DNA from: Lentzea aerocolonigenes
GTDB taxonomy: Bacteria > Actinomycetota > Actinomycetes > Mycobacteriales > Pseudonocardiaceae
Length of the DNA stretch: 28,520 bases
Reading direction: 5' to 3'
NCBI RefSeq assembly: GCF_000955955.1
Contig: NZ_JYJG01000008.1
Location: 1 to 28,520, forward strand
The notes under the pieces are model-generated. The model worked only from the letters and a program-made list of their open reading frames with translations. It was not told where the DNA came from and did no database searches. The translations under genes were made by a program, and so were the position numbers. Shown in pieces: positions 1-9,568 of the stretch (positions are counted from its first letter, which is position 1; each line of letters starts with the position of its first letter).

Positions 1-49
1 AGACGCCTCGGCTGCGCCGTCGGTACTGCTCGCCTTCGGCATCGCCTGT

Positions 50-331
50 TCAGCGGTTGGCGATGCCGTCCAGGCGGAGCGTTGTCGACTCGTCTCGGTG
101 GCTGCCTGTGGTGCCTACGTGCTTCTCGCTGATTTCTGGGCCGTTCTTCAGCACGTGGTAGAGCGCCATGCCGTGGCCTCGGCCCAGGTCGTAGTCGGCT
201 TTCAGCCAGTCCAGGACCACGCCTGCCTTCGTCGTGGCGTCGTAGCCGCGTGCGGTGGCGGCTGCCAGCAGTTCGGCCGGGGTCTTGCCGGTCTTCTTCT
301 CTGCGCCGTCGAGGTAGGCCTGGAAGGACAT
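50..331 (-). CDS. DUF4287 domain protein
   Basis: A 93-residue protein that begins MSFQAYLDGAEKKTGKTP and contains the block DWLKADYDLGRGHGMA. Both fit the DUF4287 family of small cytoplasmic proteins, whose biochemical role is not known to me. The open frame extends upstream to 502, but the ATG at 331 is chosen because GGAG lies a few bases before it and the family motif starts right there; the upstream extension is low complexity. A promoter with a palindromic spacer sits at 360-389. The C-terminal 25 residues lie outside the conserved block. The family assignment is fairly sure and the function unknown. Confidence 0.85.
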   Translation of the reverse strand: MSFQAYLDGAEKKTGKTPAELLAAATARGYDATTKAGVVLDWLKADYDLGRGHGMALYHVLKNGPEISEKHVGTTGSHRDESTTLRLDGIANR

Positions 332-359
332 CGTGGTCTCCGTTCGTCGTGTTGACCGA

Positions 360-389
360 AGTCTAGGACAGCTAAAGCTGTCTTGACAA
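360..389 (-). promoter_or_regulatory. Promoter with 16-bp palindromic operator for the DUF4287 gene
   Basis: On the minus strand, TTGTCA (389-384) is followed after 18 bp by TAGACT (365-360), a good sigma-70-like pair about 30 bp before the ATG at 331. The spacer holds a perfect inverted repeat, GACAGCT-WW-AGCTGTC, at 367-382. An operator placed between -35 and -10 suggests repression by an unidentified dimeric regulator. Confidence 0.6.
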
Positions 390-431
390 GAAAATTTGTC
401 GGTGGAAATCCGAGTTGCGAAGACTGGTTCC

Positions 432-869
432 ATGGAGGGCATGGGGGAGTTGCGGTGGAGTGACGCGAGGGAGTGGATGGACCCCGAGTTGGGGAACGAC
501 ATGCCGTTGCACGACGGGTGTGTTGTCGGGGTAGTGCCTGGGGCTTGGCGGGCGGTCGCCGGGCTCGTCCGGGCTCAGGGGTGGGCGTTTCAGGAGCCTG
601 AGCCTGACGGGGGCACGTTCCACGTCTGGCCCGCCGCGGGGTTCATGGTCAACTTCTTCGATGCCGGCGACGAGGTTGTCTTCGACGTCGACACACGGGA
701 GTTGCAGGGGCAGTCGGGGGTCGACCTGCTGGCGGGGTTTCTGAGGGAGTTGGGGCGGGCGTTCGGGTTGCCGGTCGCGTTGGCGCTCGAGGGGCTTGAC
801 CCGCTGAAGAAGGCATATCTGCGCTACGAACCGGTTGGTGACGAGTTCGTATTCGCTGCGAGTCCTTAG
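432..869 (+). CDS. Hypothetical protein, unrecognised
   Basis: A 145-residue acidic protein, or up to 157 residues if translation starts at TTG 396. I do not recognise the family. It has no signal peptide and no membrane segment, so it is probably cytoplasmic. It opens with LRWSDAREWMDPEL and has hydrophobic strands near VVGVVPGAWRAVAGLV and FMVNFFDAGDEVVFDVD. No start has a strong ribosome binding site: ATG 432 has only a weak GAAG upstream, GTG 402 and TTG 396 also lack one, and for ATG 441 the GGAGGG is too close. Its stop codon overlaps that of the convergent gene at 866-869. Codon use is rich in GGG and TTG, unlike the ribosomal genes. Confidence 0.6.
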   Translation: MEGMGELRWSDAREWMDPELGNDMPLHDGCVVGVVPGAWRAVAGLVRAQGWAFQEPEPDGGTFHVWPAAGFMVNFFDAGDEVVFDVDTRELQGQSGVDLLAGFLRELGRAFGLPVALALEGLDPLKKAYLRYEPVGDEFVFAASP

Positions 870-1303
870 CGGCGGCGGGCTCTGGCCAGGGCTCGGGCGC
901 GGATTACCAGGTCGTCCACCAGGTTCTCGTCGACCAAGGGTGGGACGCCGGACTCGTCGGTGCAGCAGCGGGGTTTGGTGCGCTTCTCCGACAGGCGGGG
1001 GCGAACTCCGGCCATCTCGTACAGGGCTTCGTAGAGGTCCAGGCCCGGGTCGTCGTCGTGCGGGCCGACGAGGAGGACCCAGACGACTTCTGGGGACGGG
1101 AAGGCGACTACTACGCGGTCGGCGCCGCGGAGGTGTTTGACGCAGAGGCGCGGGAGGGGTTCTGGGCCCGTTACGCGGTAGCCGAGGGCGGTGCAGCCTG
1201 AGTGGGCCAGTTCGTCCAGGAAGCGTTCGTAGGCCAGGCGGGCTCGGCCGCGCAGGCCGTCGGCCTGGGCGTGTGCTGTGTGGGTTTCTACTACCTGGAT
1301 CAA
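866..1303 (-). CDS. Putative toxin-like partner of a two-gene module
   Basis: A 145-residue protein starting at TTG 1303, which overlaps the stop of the upstream gene by 4 nt (TTGA), so translation is probably coupled. The central segment (about residues 54-98: CVKHLRGADRVVVAFPSPEV, then VWVLLVGPHDDDPGLDLYE) has the strand-strand-helix pattern seen in RelE/ParE/HigB-type toxins, but I cannot align catalytic residues. It follows a gene encoding a helix-turn-helix protein behind a palindromic promoter, the usual antitoxin-then-toxin order. No signal peptide or membrane segment is visible. It could equally be an uncharacterised partner protein with no toxin activity. Confidence 0.6.
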   Translation of the reverse strand: MIQVVETHTAHAQADGLRGRARLAYERFLDELAHSGCTALGYRVTGPEPLPRLCVKHLRGADRVVVAFPSPEVVWVLLVGPHDDDPGLDLYEALYEMAGVRPRLSEKRTKPRCCTDESGVPPLVDENLVDDLVIRARALARARRR

Positions 1304-1746
1304 GCTGAGCGGACCACGCGTCCCTTGCCGCTGCGCATCTCGTCCAGGGATTTGGCGAGGTCGGACCTGTCCAGGAGGGACTGGTCGCTCAGGCGGCGGT
1401 GGACTTCGTCGATCAGGCCGCGGGATTTGCCTGCGCGGCGGAGGTCGGAGACGAGGTGGAGGACCTCGTGGAGGCGCACGGTGTCGAGGAGCATGCGCGG
1501 TTCCTGGCTGTGGATGGCGAGTACGCCTTCGCGGGCCCAGGCCTTCACGGTCTTCTCGGTGAGGTCGAGGAGTTCGCCGGCCACGACCGGGCGGACGGGT
1601 GGGGCTTGGCGGAGCGTGCGAGCTACTACGCCGTCCAGCTTGTGGCGGCGTTCGTCGTCTTCTGCCAGGGATGACGCCACGGACTCGATCTCTTCGATCG
1701 TTGTGAAGAGGTCTCGGATGTGGGCGGCCTCGGTCGCGACAGACAT
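1300..1746 (-). CDS. Helix-turn-helix DNA-binding protein, putative antitoxin
   Basis: A 148-residue protein with a predicted helical N-terminus (residues 1-45), a MerR/excisionase-like helix-turn-helix at about 53-77 (VVAGELLDLTEKTVKAWARE) and a helical, charged C-terminal half that could bind a partner. ATG 1746 is preceded by GGGAGGAG at good spacing. The promoter at 1771-1800 overlaps an inverted repeat, as expected of a self-repressing antitoxin. The next gene overlaps it by 4 nt. DNA binding is a reasonable inference from the motif; the antitoxin role is inferred from context only. Confidence 0.65.
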   Translation of the reverse strand: MSVATEAAHIRDLFTTIEEIESVASSLAEDDERRHKLDGVVARTLRQAPPVRPVVAGELLDLTEKTVKAWAREGVLAIHSQEPRMLLDTVRLHEVLHLVSDLRRAGKSRGLIDEVHRRLSDQSLLDRSDLAKSLDEMRSGKGRVVRSA

Positions 1747-1759
1747 GGCTACTCCTCCC

Positions 1760-1801
1760 GTTGACTACCGATTATCCACCTGTTTTTCGGTAGTCGTCAA
1801 C
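1760..1801 (-). promoter_or_regulatory. Promoter and inverted-repeat operator of the toxin-antitoxin-like pair
   Basis: On the minus strand, TTGACG (1800-1795) is followed after 18 bp by GATAAT (1776-1771), then GGGAGGAG and ATG 1746. Perfect 8-bp arms GACTACCG (1763-1770) and CGGTAGTC (1788-1795) flank the -10 and spacer, and the outer GTTGAC is also mirrored with a 3-bp slip. This architecture suits repression by the first gene product. Confidence 0.65.
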
Positions 1802-1828
1802 GGCCCCGGAGCAGGGATCCGGGGCCGT
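1800..1828 (-). terminator. Hairpin terminator of the zinc-ribbon gene
   Basis: Perfect 11-bp arms ACGGCCCCGGA and TCCGGGGCCGT with a 7-nt loop, starting 8 bp after the stop of the minus-strand zinc-ribbon gene. There is no T tract, as is common for high-GC actinobacterial hairpins. It abuts the -35 of the next minus-strand promoter. Confidence 0.6.
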
Positions 1829-1835
1829 CGGCGGG

Positions 1836-2141
1836 TCAGGAGGAGAAGAAGAGGCCGGAGAGGCCGTGGTGCTTGCGGTGGCCGTAGCCGTAGCCGTGGT
1901 GGCCGCCGTGGTGGTGGTGGATCTGCTGCGGCGCGGCGCCCCAGGCGGGCTGGGCCGGGTACGCGGCGGGAGGAGGGGCAGGAGCCGCGGGCGGCGGCGT
2001 GTGCAGCTGGGACTCGAGGCGCGTGATGGACTCGAGCTCGCCGTAGTCGAGGAAGACCCCGCGGCAGCCGTCGCACTGCTCGATGTGAACGCCCATGCGG
2101 TCGAACGTGCGCATGTTCGCATGACACTTGGGACACTGCAT
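1836..2141 (-). CDS. TFIIB-type zinc-ribbon protein with His-rich tail
   Basis: A 101-residue protein. CPKC (residues 3-6) and CDGC (23-26) form a four-cysteine zinc ribbon, and the following GVFLDYGELESI is typical of the zf-TFIIB domain family. Residues 48-70 are Pro/Ala-rich. Residues 74-93 are His/Gly/Tyr-rich (HHHHGGHHGYGYGHRKHHG), followed by a short hydrophobic end. A GGAGG lies upstream of ATG 2141. Family members are small cytoplasmic proteins of uncertain role. The His-rich tail could bind zinc, nickel or another metal, which is inference. It is transcribed alone and ends in a hairpin. Confidence 0.82.
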   Translation of the reverse strand: MQCPKCHANMRTFDRMGVHIEQCDGCRGVFLDYGELESITRLESQLHTPPPAAPAPPPAAYPAQPAWGAAPQQIHHHHGGHHGYGYGHRKHHGLSGLFFSS

Positions 2142-2180
2142 CGTGGTGAGCCTCCTGGGTGGGACCGGACAAAAACGATA

Positions 2181-3011
2181 TTAGCCGCGGTCGCCGTAGC
2201 CGTGCGTCGCGACGATCCGACGGCATGCCTCGACCAGCGGTTCCACTGCTTGCAGACCGGTCACTAGTGCCCGCGCTGCCATTTGCACAACGTACGCCTG
2301 AGCCGGAATGTTGAGCGCTTCCCATTCCGATGTCGGCAGCGCCACACCTCCCGTTTCACGGTAGGCGTTCAGGAACCGCGCCCAAAGATCACCAGGAAGG
2401 ATGCCTGCGGCGAACAAAGCCGCAGGTCGGGCCAGGTCCCAGACCGGATCGCCGACCCCCAGATCGTCCACGTCGATGAGCCGCCAGGCGCCCCGGTGCA
2501 CGAGCTGTCCGAGGTGCCAGTCGCCGTGGATCAGGGCGCGCCCGGACAGGTCCAGCGGCGGCAGGACTTGGAAGGCCTCCAAGACGACATCGGCGTGCGG
2601 GAGGCCGGGCGGCAGGGCCTTGATGGCGCGCACGATCCGTTCGGGCGCACCAGCCACCGGGCCCTGCACGGGCAACGAGTGCAGCTTCGCGAGGAGCTCG
2701 GCGCTCTCCTCCCACGGCGCGGCGTCGGGGTCCGCCTGGCTCACCGGCGTTCCGTACGGCCACACCGTCACGGGGCGGTCCTCCACGAACTGCAGGGGCT
2801 TCAGCGGCGGCAGCATCAGCTCGGGGTGCGCCGCCGCGATCTCCACCCGCTGCCGCAACGCCTCCACGTCGACGTCCGCGGGGTGCGCCTTCGCCACCAC
2901 GTCGCCGACGCGCACCACCACGACGTCGCCGCGGTCGCCGCCGAGCACCTCGGGATCGGCGGAGGAGCCGGTCAGCGAGGCCATTGCCGCGATCAGATCG
3001 TCCACGCGCAC
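2181..3011 (-). CDS. Aminoglycoside phosphotransferase (APH) family kinase
   Basis: A 276-residue protein with the APH/protein-kinase-like fold. It shows a candidate ATP lysine at K41 (VVAKAHP), the catalytic-loop motif HGDWHLGQ at 162-169 with catalytic Asp164, and the metal-binding IDVDD at 179-183 followed by GDPVWDLA. The usual Asn of the loop is Gln169, a variant also seen in maltokinase-type members. Family members phosphorylate small molecules such as antibiotics, sugars or choline; the substrate here is unknown. It starts at GTG 3011 (GTG 3005 is also possible) with a weak ribosome binding site, 15 bp after the lipoprotein gene, so it probably ends a three-gene operon. There is no evidence that it is a resistance gene. 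Confidence 0.8.
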   Translation of the reverse strand: MRVDDLIAAMASLTGSSADPEVLGGDRGDVVVVRVGDVVAKAHPADVDVEALRQRVEIAAAHPELMLPPLKPLQFVEDRPVTVWPYGTPVSQADPDAAPWEESAELLAKLHSLPVQGPVAGAPERIVRAIKALPPGLPHADVVLEAFQVLPPLDLSGRALIHGDWHLGQLVHRGAWRLIDVDDLGVGDPVWDLARPAALFAAGILPGDLWARFLNAYRETGGVALPTSEWEALNIPAQAYVVQMAARALVTGLQAVEPLVEACRRIVATHGYGDRG

Positions 3012-3026
3012 AAGTCAATCAGGCGC

Positions 3027-3470
3027 TCACTTGGTGATGCAGATGGTCCTCAGAGGCTGCGAGTACGTCTTCGAGTCCTCGCCGGCGCACAGGAAGCGGT
3101 CCGACTTGCCGTCGAGGACCTTGGTGACCTTGCGCGTTCCCGCTTCGCAGGCCACGCGCTGGAAGTACTGGTTCGTCGCCTTGAGACAGTCGCCCTCGCG
3201 GACGTTCAGCACGTAGCAGTACCGCGTCTTGCCGGTCTTGCGCGACCGGCCGGACGACTCGTCGAGGTAGTCGCCGGTCGGGCACATCGTCCGCTTCTCG
3301 CGCGACGACACGCGGTAGACGGCGTCCTGGGACGAGCAGTCGACTTCCTCCATGTTGACGCTCGTGTCGTTCACGTCGATCTGCTTCGCGCACTCGCCGA
3401 CACCGGCCTGCTCGTGCCATCCGGAACAGCCGGAGAGCACCAGCACGGCGACCAGGACGATGATCCTCAT
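3027..3470 (-). CDS. LppU-like lipoprotein with eight conserved cysteines
   Basis: A 147-residue exported lipoprotein. The signal sequence MRIIVLVAVLVLSGC ends in lipobox LSGC (12-15), so Cys15 should be lipidated and the protein held on the outer face of the membrane. Eight further cysteines, in VGEC, VDCS, MCP, YCY, GDCL, VACE, FLCA and TIC, probably form four disulfides. The pattern resembles the LppU/SCO3897 family of unknown function. It is a paralogue of the gene just upstream, with which it shares REG(D/E)CL and YSQPxxTIC, and overlaps that gene's stop by 4 nt (ATGA), implying translational coupling. Confidence 0.78.
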   Translation of the reverse strand: MRIIVLVAVLVLSGCSGWHEQAGVGECAKQIDVNDTSVNMEEVDCSSQDAVYRVSSREKRTMCPTGDYLDESSGRSRKTGKTRYCYVLNVREGDCLKATNQYFQRVACEAGTRKVTKVLDGKSDRFLCAGEDSKTYSQPLRTICITK

Positions 3471-3967
3471 GGCTTCACCATGCAGATGGTCGTGGCCGGT
3501 TGTGAGTAGAAGGTCGGCGTCTCACCCGGACCGCAGCTTTCGCGGGGGCCGGTGACGACCTTCGCCACCTTCGACTCCGAGTGGTCGTTGCACCGGCTCT
3601 TTACGAGGTCGCTGCGCGTCCCGGTCCTGCTCGTGACGCGGTTGAGGCACTCGCCCTCTCGCAGGTCGAGCATCAGGCACTCCGTTTCACCGAGGCCATC
3701 ACGCCGCGCGCGGTAGCGCCCGTCCGGGCAGGTTCCCGGGTCCAGCGACCAGTCGGGGGAGTCGACGGTCAACGCCACCTTGTAGGTCGAGTTGTCCGCC
3801 GAACAGTCGACGGGAACGAGGCCGACGGACTTCCTCGCGGGAGTCAGCGCGTAGCAGTTGCCGACCGGCGAGCGGTACTCGTCCTCCTTCGGCAGCCCGA
3901 GGAGTGCTGTGAGTCCTGCCACGCACAGAGCCGTGAGCACACACGGCACGATCCACTGCCGCCACAA
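3467..3967 (-). CDS. LppU-like membrane-anchored protein, paralogue of the next gene
   Basis: A 166-residue protein. It starts at TTG 3967, chosen because GGAGG lies 8 nt upstream. Residues 5-24 form one membrane segment with no lipobox after it, so it is likely an N-terminally anchored extracytoplasmic protein. Eight cysteines (VGNC, VDCS, TCP, ECL, GECL, RCN, SCGP, TIC) match those of its downstream paralogue, indicating tandem duplication followed by loss or gain of the lipobox. It is the first gene of a minus-strand operon diverging from rpsL. Function unknown. Confidence 0.75.
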   Translation of the reverse strand: MWRQWIVPCVLTALCVAGLTALLGLPKEDEYRSPVGNCYALTPARKSVGLVPVDCSADNSTYKVALTVDSPDWSLDPGTCPDGRYRARRDGLGETECLMLDLREGECLNRVTSRTGTRSDLVKSRCNDHSESKVAKVVTGPRESCGPGETPTFYSQPATTICMVKP

Positions 3968-4040
3968 CGTTTGTGCCTCCTGCTCGGCTGAACCCGGTGG
4001 TCAGCATGTCTACTGCAGGTGCGCCTGCGGTACCCCCGTT

Positions 4041-4070
4041 TTGACCCAGGTAGACGTGGGCGGGTATCTT
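4041..4070 (+). promoter_or_regulatory. Promoter of the str operon
   Basis: TTGACC (4041-4046), an 18-bp spacer and TATCTT (4065-4070) form a strong sigma-70-type promoter. Transcription would start near 4077, giving a leader of about 195 nt before rpsL. No other promoter of comparable quality is visible in the gap. Confidence 0.7.
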
Positions 4071-4080
4071 TGCTACTCGT

Positions 4081-4192
4081 GCCCGACCCATGTCGGGCCG
4101 CTCCGCGTGCCCGTGAGGCCGCGGTGTCCTCCACTCGCAGTGGCAGTTGAACTGTTGCTTGCGGACCTTGGGAGCGGGCGACACGCCCGACC
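4081..4192 (+). promoter_or_regulatory. Structured leader of the str operon
   Basis: Two hairpins are visible: GCCCGAC-ccat-GTCGGGC at 4081-4098, immediately after the expected transcription start, and CGGGCG-aca-CGCCCG at 4175-4189. The second contains a 15-nt element (4178-4192) that recurs exactly in the S10 leader at 9102-9116. A role in RNA stability or ribosomal-protein feedback is inference. Confidence 0.45.
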
Positions 4193-4272
4193 TCGGGTGC
4201 AGAGAGGGATCAAGAAACACGAGGGTGAACCGCAAGGAGATCCCTCAAAAAGACGGAAGAAGCAGCCGGCGA

Positions 4273-4647
4273 ATGCCAACGATCCAGCAGCTGGTCCGCA
4301 AGGGCCGCCAGGACAAGGTGGCGAAGCAGAAGACGGCGGCCCTCAAGGGCTCGCCGCAGCGGCGCGGTGTGTGCACCCGCGTTTACACCACCACCCCCAA
4401 GAAGCCGAACTCCGCACTGCGCAAGGTCGCTCGCGTGAAGCTGACCAGCGGTATCGAGGTCACGGCCTACATCCCCGGTGAGGGTCACAACCTCCAGGAG
4501 CACTCGATGGTGCTCGTGCGCGGTGGTCGTGTGAAGGACCTGCCGGGTGTTCGCTACAAGATCATCCGTGGCTCTCTCGACACCCAGGGTGTCAAGAACC
4601 GCAAGCAGGCTCGCAGCCGCTACGGCGCGAAGAAGGAGAAGAGCTAA
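4273..4647 (+). CDS. rpsL: 30S ribosomal protein S12
   Basis: A 124-residue S12, a decoding-centre protein that monitors codon-anticodon fit. The full family sequence is present from [12 protein letters not shown] to the basic C-terminus [11 protein letters not shown]. Lys43 (in [11 protein letters not shown]) and Lys88 (GGRVKDLPG), the usual streptomycin-resistance sites, are wild type. The start is fixed by the conserved MPTIQQ; GGAAGAAG upstream is the likely binding site. First gene of the str operon; its TAA overlaps the ATG of rpsG by one base. Confidence 0.98.
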   Translation: MPTIQQLVRKGRQDKVAKQKTAALKGSPQRRGVCTRVYTTTPKKPNSALRKVARVKLTSGIEVTAYIPGEGHNLQEHSMVLVRGGRVKDLPGVRYKIIRGSLDTQGVKNRKQARSRYGAKKEKS

Positions 4648-5117
4648 TGCCCCGCAAGGGACCGGCCCCGAAGCGGCCGCTTATCTCTGACCCGGTGTAC
4701 AGCTCGCCGCTCGTGACCCAGCTCATCAACAAGGTGCTGGTCGACGGTAAGCGCTCCGTGGCCGAGAAGATCGTCTACGAAGCCCTCGAAGGTGCTCGCG
4801 AGAAGACCGGCACCGACCCGGTCGTCACGCTGAAGCGCGCCCTGGACAACGTGAAGCCGTCGCTTGAGGTCAAGAGCCGCCGCGTCGGTGGTGCGACCTA
4901 CCAGGTGCCGATCGAGGTCAAGCCCGGTCGTTCGACCACGCTGGCCCTGCGCTGGCTGATCACCTTCTCGCGGCAGCGCCGTGAGAAGACCATGGTCGAG
5001 CGTCTGATGAACGAGCTGCTCGATGCGAGCAACGGCCTCGGTGCCAGCGTCAAGCGTCGCGAGGACACGCACAAGATGGCCGAGTCGAACAAGGCCTTCG
5101 CTCACTACCGCTGGTGA
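4647..5117 (+). CDS. rpsG: 30S ribosomal protein S7
   Basis: A 156-residue S7, the assembly protein that nucleates the 16S rRNA 3' domain and lines the exit site. It has normal family length and landmarks [22 protein letters not shown] and the C-terminal helix ending AFAHYRW. The ATG overlaps the rpsL stop (TAATG), so the two are translationally coupled. A hairpin follows before fusA. Confidence 0.98.
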   Translation: MPRKGPAPKRPLISDPVYSSPLVTQLINKVLVDGKRSVAEKIVYEALEGAREKTGTDPVVTLKRALDNVKPSLEVKSRRVGGATYQVPIEVKPGRSTTLALRWLITFSRQRREKTMVERLMNELLDASNGLGASVKRREDTHKMAESNKAFAHYRW

Positions 5118-5123
5118 TCTGAC

Positions 5124-5177
5124 GCCCGGCTCCGCGAGGTGCCGGGCTCTCCCAGCCCCAGTGAGCTCACAAGCTCA
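5124..5177 (+). promoter_or_regulatory. Two hairpins between rpsG and fusA
   Basis: GCCCGGC (5124-5130) pairs with GCCGGGC (5141-5147) around a 10-nt loop, and TGAGCT (5162-5167) pairs with AGCTCA (5172-5177) around CACA. The second lies just before the fusA ribosome binding site. They may modulate read-through or processing; neither has a T tract. Confidence 0.4.
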
Positions 5178-5194
5178 AGACAGGGGAAAGACCC

Positions 5195-7297
<2,103 letters not shown>

Positions 7298-7381
7298 CTC
7301 CCCACCGGAGCACCGCAGTTCCACCGCGGGCTCTCCGGGGGTGAATCCCTGGGGTCCGCTACTTTTGACCCTGACGTGTAA

Positions 7382-7413
7382 GTCCGGCGGGTGGCCACAG
7401 ATGCCCGCCGGAC
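7382..7413 (+). promoter_or_regulatory. Strong hairpin in the fusA-tuf gap
   Basis: Perfect 10-bp arms GTCCGGCGGG (7382-7391) and CCCGCCGGAC (7404-7413) with a 12-nt loop sit about 30 bp before the tuf start, upstream of AGGAGG. A TTGACC at 7365-7370 could be a -35 for an internal tuf promoter, but no convincing -10 follows. The hairpin may be an attenuator, a processing site or a 5'-stabilising structure that lets tuf be expressed above fusA. Confidence 0.5.
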
Positions 7414-7443
7414 CAGCAAAAAGAAGTCCAGGAGGACAATCCA

Positions 7444-8637
<1,194 letters not shown>

Positions 8638-8672
8638 CCCGGCTGTAGCCAGCAGTACCTGCAGTACGTCGT

Positions 8673-8706
8673 AAGGCCGGGCCAACGAGTCTGTTGGCCC
8701 GGCCTT
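8673..8706 (+). terminator. Terminator of the str operon
   Basis: Perfect 14-bp arms AAGGCCGGGCCAAC (8673-8686) and GTTGGCCCGGCCTT (8693-8706) with a 6-nt loop, 35 bp after the tuf stop. A modest T-containing stretch follows. This is the clearest end of the str transcript. Confidence 0.85.
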
Positions 8707-8895
8707 CGTCGTTGTAAGACCTGATGTGTGCGTCAGCTCACGTCAGCACCGCGCAGGGTGAGCGCGAGCAGATCCGTCGCGGGATTGCGTTGCCGGACAA
8801 AGGAACCATCGCGACCGTCGCTCCACACGCGACGGACAGGGCGGTTCACCGGCCAAGATCCGGACGTGATCTGCCTCCAACTCACCCACCCCGAT

Positions 8896-8925
8896 TTGGA
8901 CTGCCTCACGGCCGTGTGGCATCCT
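8896..8925 (+). promoter_or_regulatory. Candidate promoter of the S10 operon
   Basis: TTGGAC (8896-8901), an 18-bp spacer and CATCCT (8920-8925). Both hexamers are imperfect and the assignment rests on position only. Confidence 0.35.
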
Positions 8926-9101
8926 TTACGGGTTGCTCGACGAAGGCCGGGTCGCATCCGTGCGTCCCCGAGTTCATCGACCGAGCGTCCGCGCCCTGTT
9001 AGTGAACGCCTCCTTGCGGAGATGGGCATCAGGGTGCATGGGCTGTGGTAGGCCCAATCCCACCGGGGAGACCTTGAGTGGGACCGGTATGCGCACCGGG
9101 C

Positions 9102-9116
9102 GCGACACGCCCGACC
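9102..9116 (+). repeat. 15-nt leader element also present at 4178-4192
   Basis: GCGACACGCCCGACC is identical in the rpsL and rpsJ leaders, and in both it supplies the right arm of a GGGCG/CGCCC hairpin (here 9097-9113). ACCTTG precedes the element in both leaders. It lies about 80 nt before rpsL and 119 nt before rpsJ. A common post-transcriptional signal for ribosomal-protein operons is possible. Confidence 0.55.
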
Positions 9117-9235
9117 GCGTGGACCGGGCACCATGACACTTCAACAGGGGCGGAGCGCGCCAAGAGGCTGTAACAGGCCTCATCCGAGGCACCGCACCGC
9201 AGCGGTTACGAGAAGCAGAGGAACGGCAAGCCATC

Positions 9236-9541
9236 ATGGCGGGACAAAAGATCCGCATCCGGCTCAAGGCCTACGACCACGAAGCGATCGACGCGTCTGC
9301 GCGCAAGATCGTGGAGACCGTGACGCGCACCGGCGCTCGGGTCGTCGGGCCGGTGCCGCTGCCCACTGAGAAGAACGTGTACTGCGTCATCCGCTCGCCG
9401 CACAAGTACAAGGACTCGCGCGAGCACTTCGAGATGCGCACGCACAAGCGACTGATCGACATCCTCGACCCGACGCCGAAGACGGTTGACGCGCTCATGC
9501 GCATCGACCTGCCGGCCAGCGTCGACGTCAACATCCAGTAA
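9236..9541 (+). CDS. rpsJ: 30S ribosomal protein S10
   Basis: A 101-residue S10, a 30S head protein that in other bacteria also works with NusB in antitermination. The family sequence is complete: [16 protein letters not shown], then the long loop with [22 protein letters not shown] and [11 protein letters not shown] at the end. AGAGGA lies upstream of the ATG. First gene of the S10 operon. Confidence 0.98.
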   Translation: MAGQKIRIRLKAYDHEAIDASARKIVETVTRTGARVVGPVPLPTEKNVYCVIRSPHKYKDSREHFEMRTHKRLIDILDPTPKTVDALMRIDLPASVDVNIQ

Positions 9542-9568
9542 GCGTTGGGCGCGGAGAGTAACGGACCA

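Larger units (their letters stand above)
8707..9235. other. Gap of about 530 bp between tuf and rpsJ: S10 promoter and leader region
   Basis: No convincing gene is seen. The longest frame (8733-9134, minus) is arginine-rich with no recognisable motif or ribosome binding site. Features visible are a candidate promoter at 8896-8925, the 15-nt element shared with the str leader at 9102-9116, and a small hairpin GAGGC-N8-GCCTC at 9164-9181. AGAAGCAG (9211-9218) also occurs before rpsL (4258-4265). If the promoter is right, the leader is about 300 nt, unusually long. Confidence 0.6.

Noticed and set aside
2181..3011. Aminoglycoside-resistance gene
   Set aside because: The APH fold is clear, but the family is broad and no residue identifies an antibiotic substrate; the Gln in the catalytic loop points away from classical APH enzymes.
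2283..3509. Plus-strand open frame of 408 codons
   Set aside because: It lies opposite the APH-like kinase and lipoprotein genes, which have clear motifs; its translation is His/Arg-rich without any recognisable domain.
4273..4647. Possible streptomycin-resistance change in S12
   Set aside because: Lys43 and Lys88 and their surroundings are wild type.
8733..9134. Minus-strand frame in the tuf-rpsJ gap
   Set aside because: Its N-terminal part is Arg/Ser-rich and has no ribosome binding site. The last 30 or so codons look slightly more protein-like, so a decayed remnant cannot be excluded, but nothing is recognisable.
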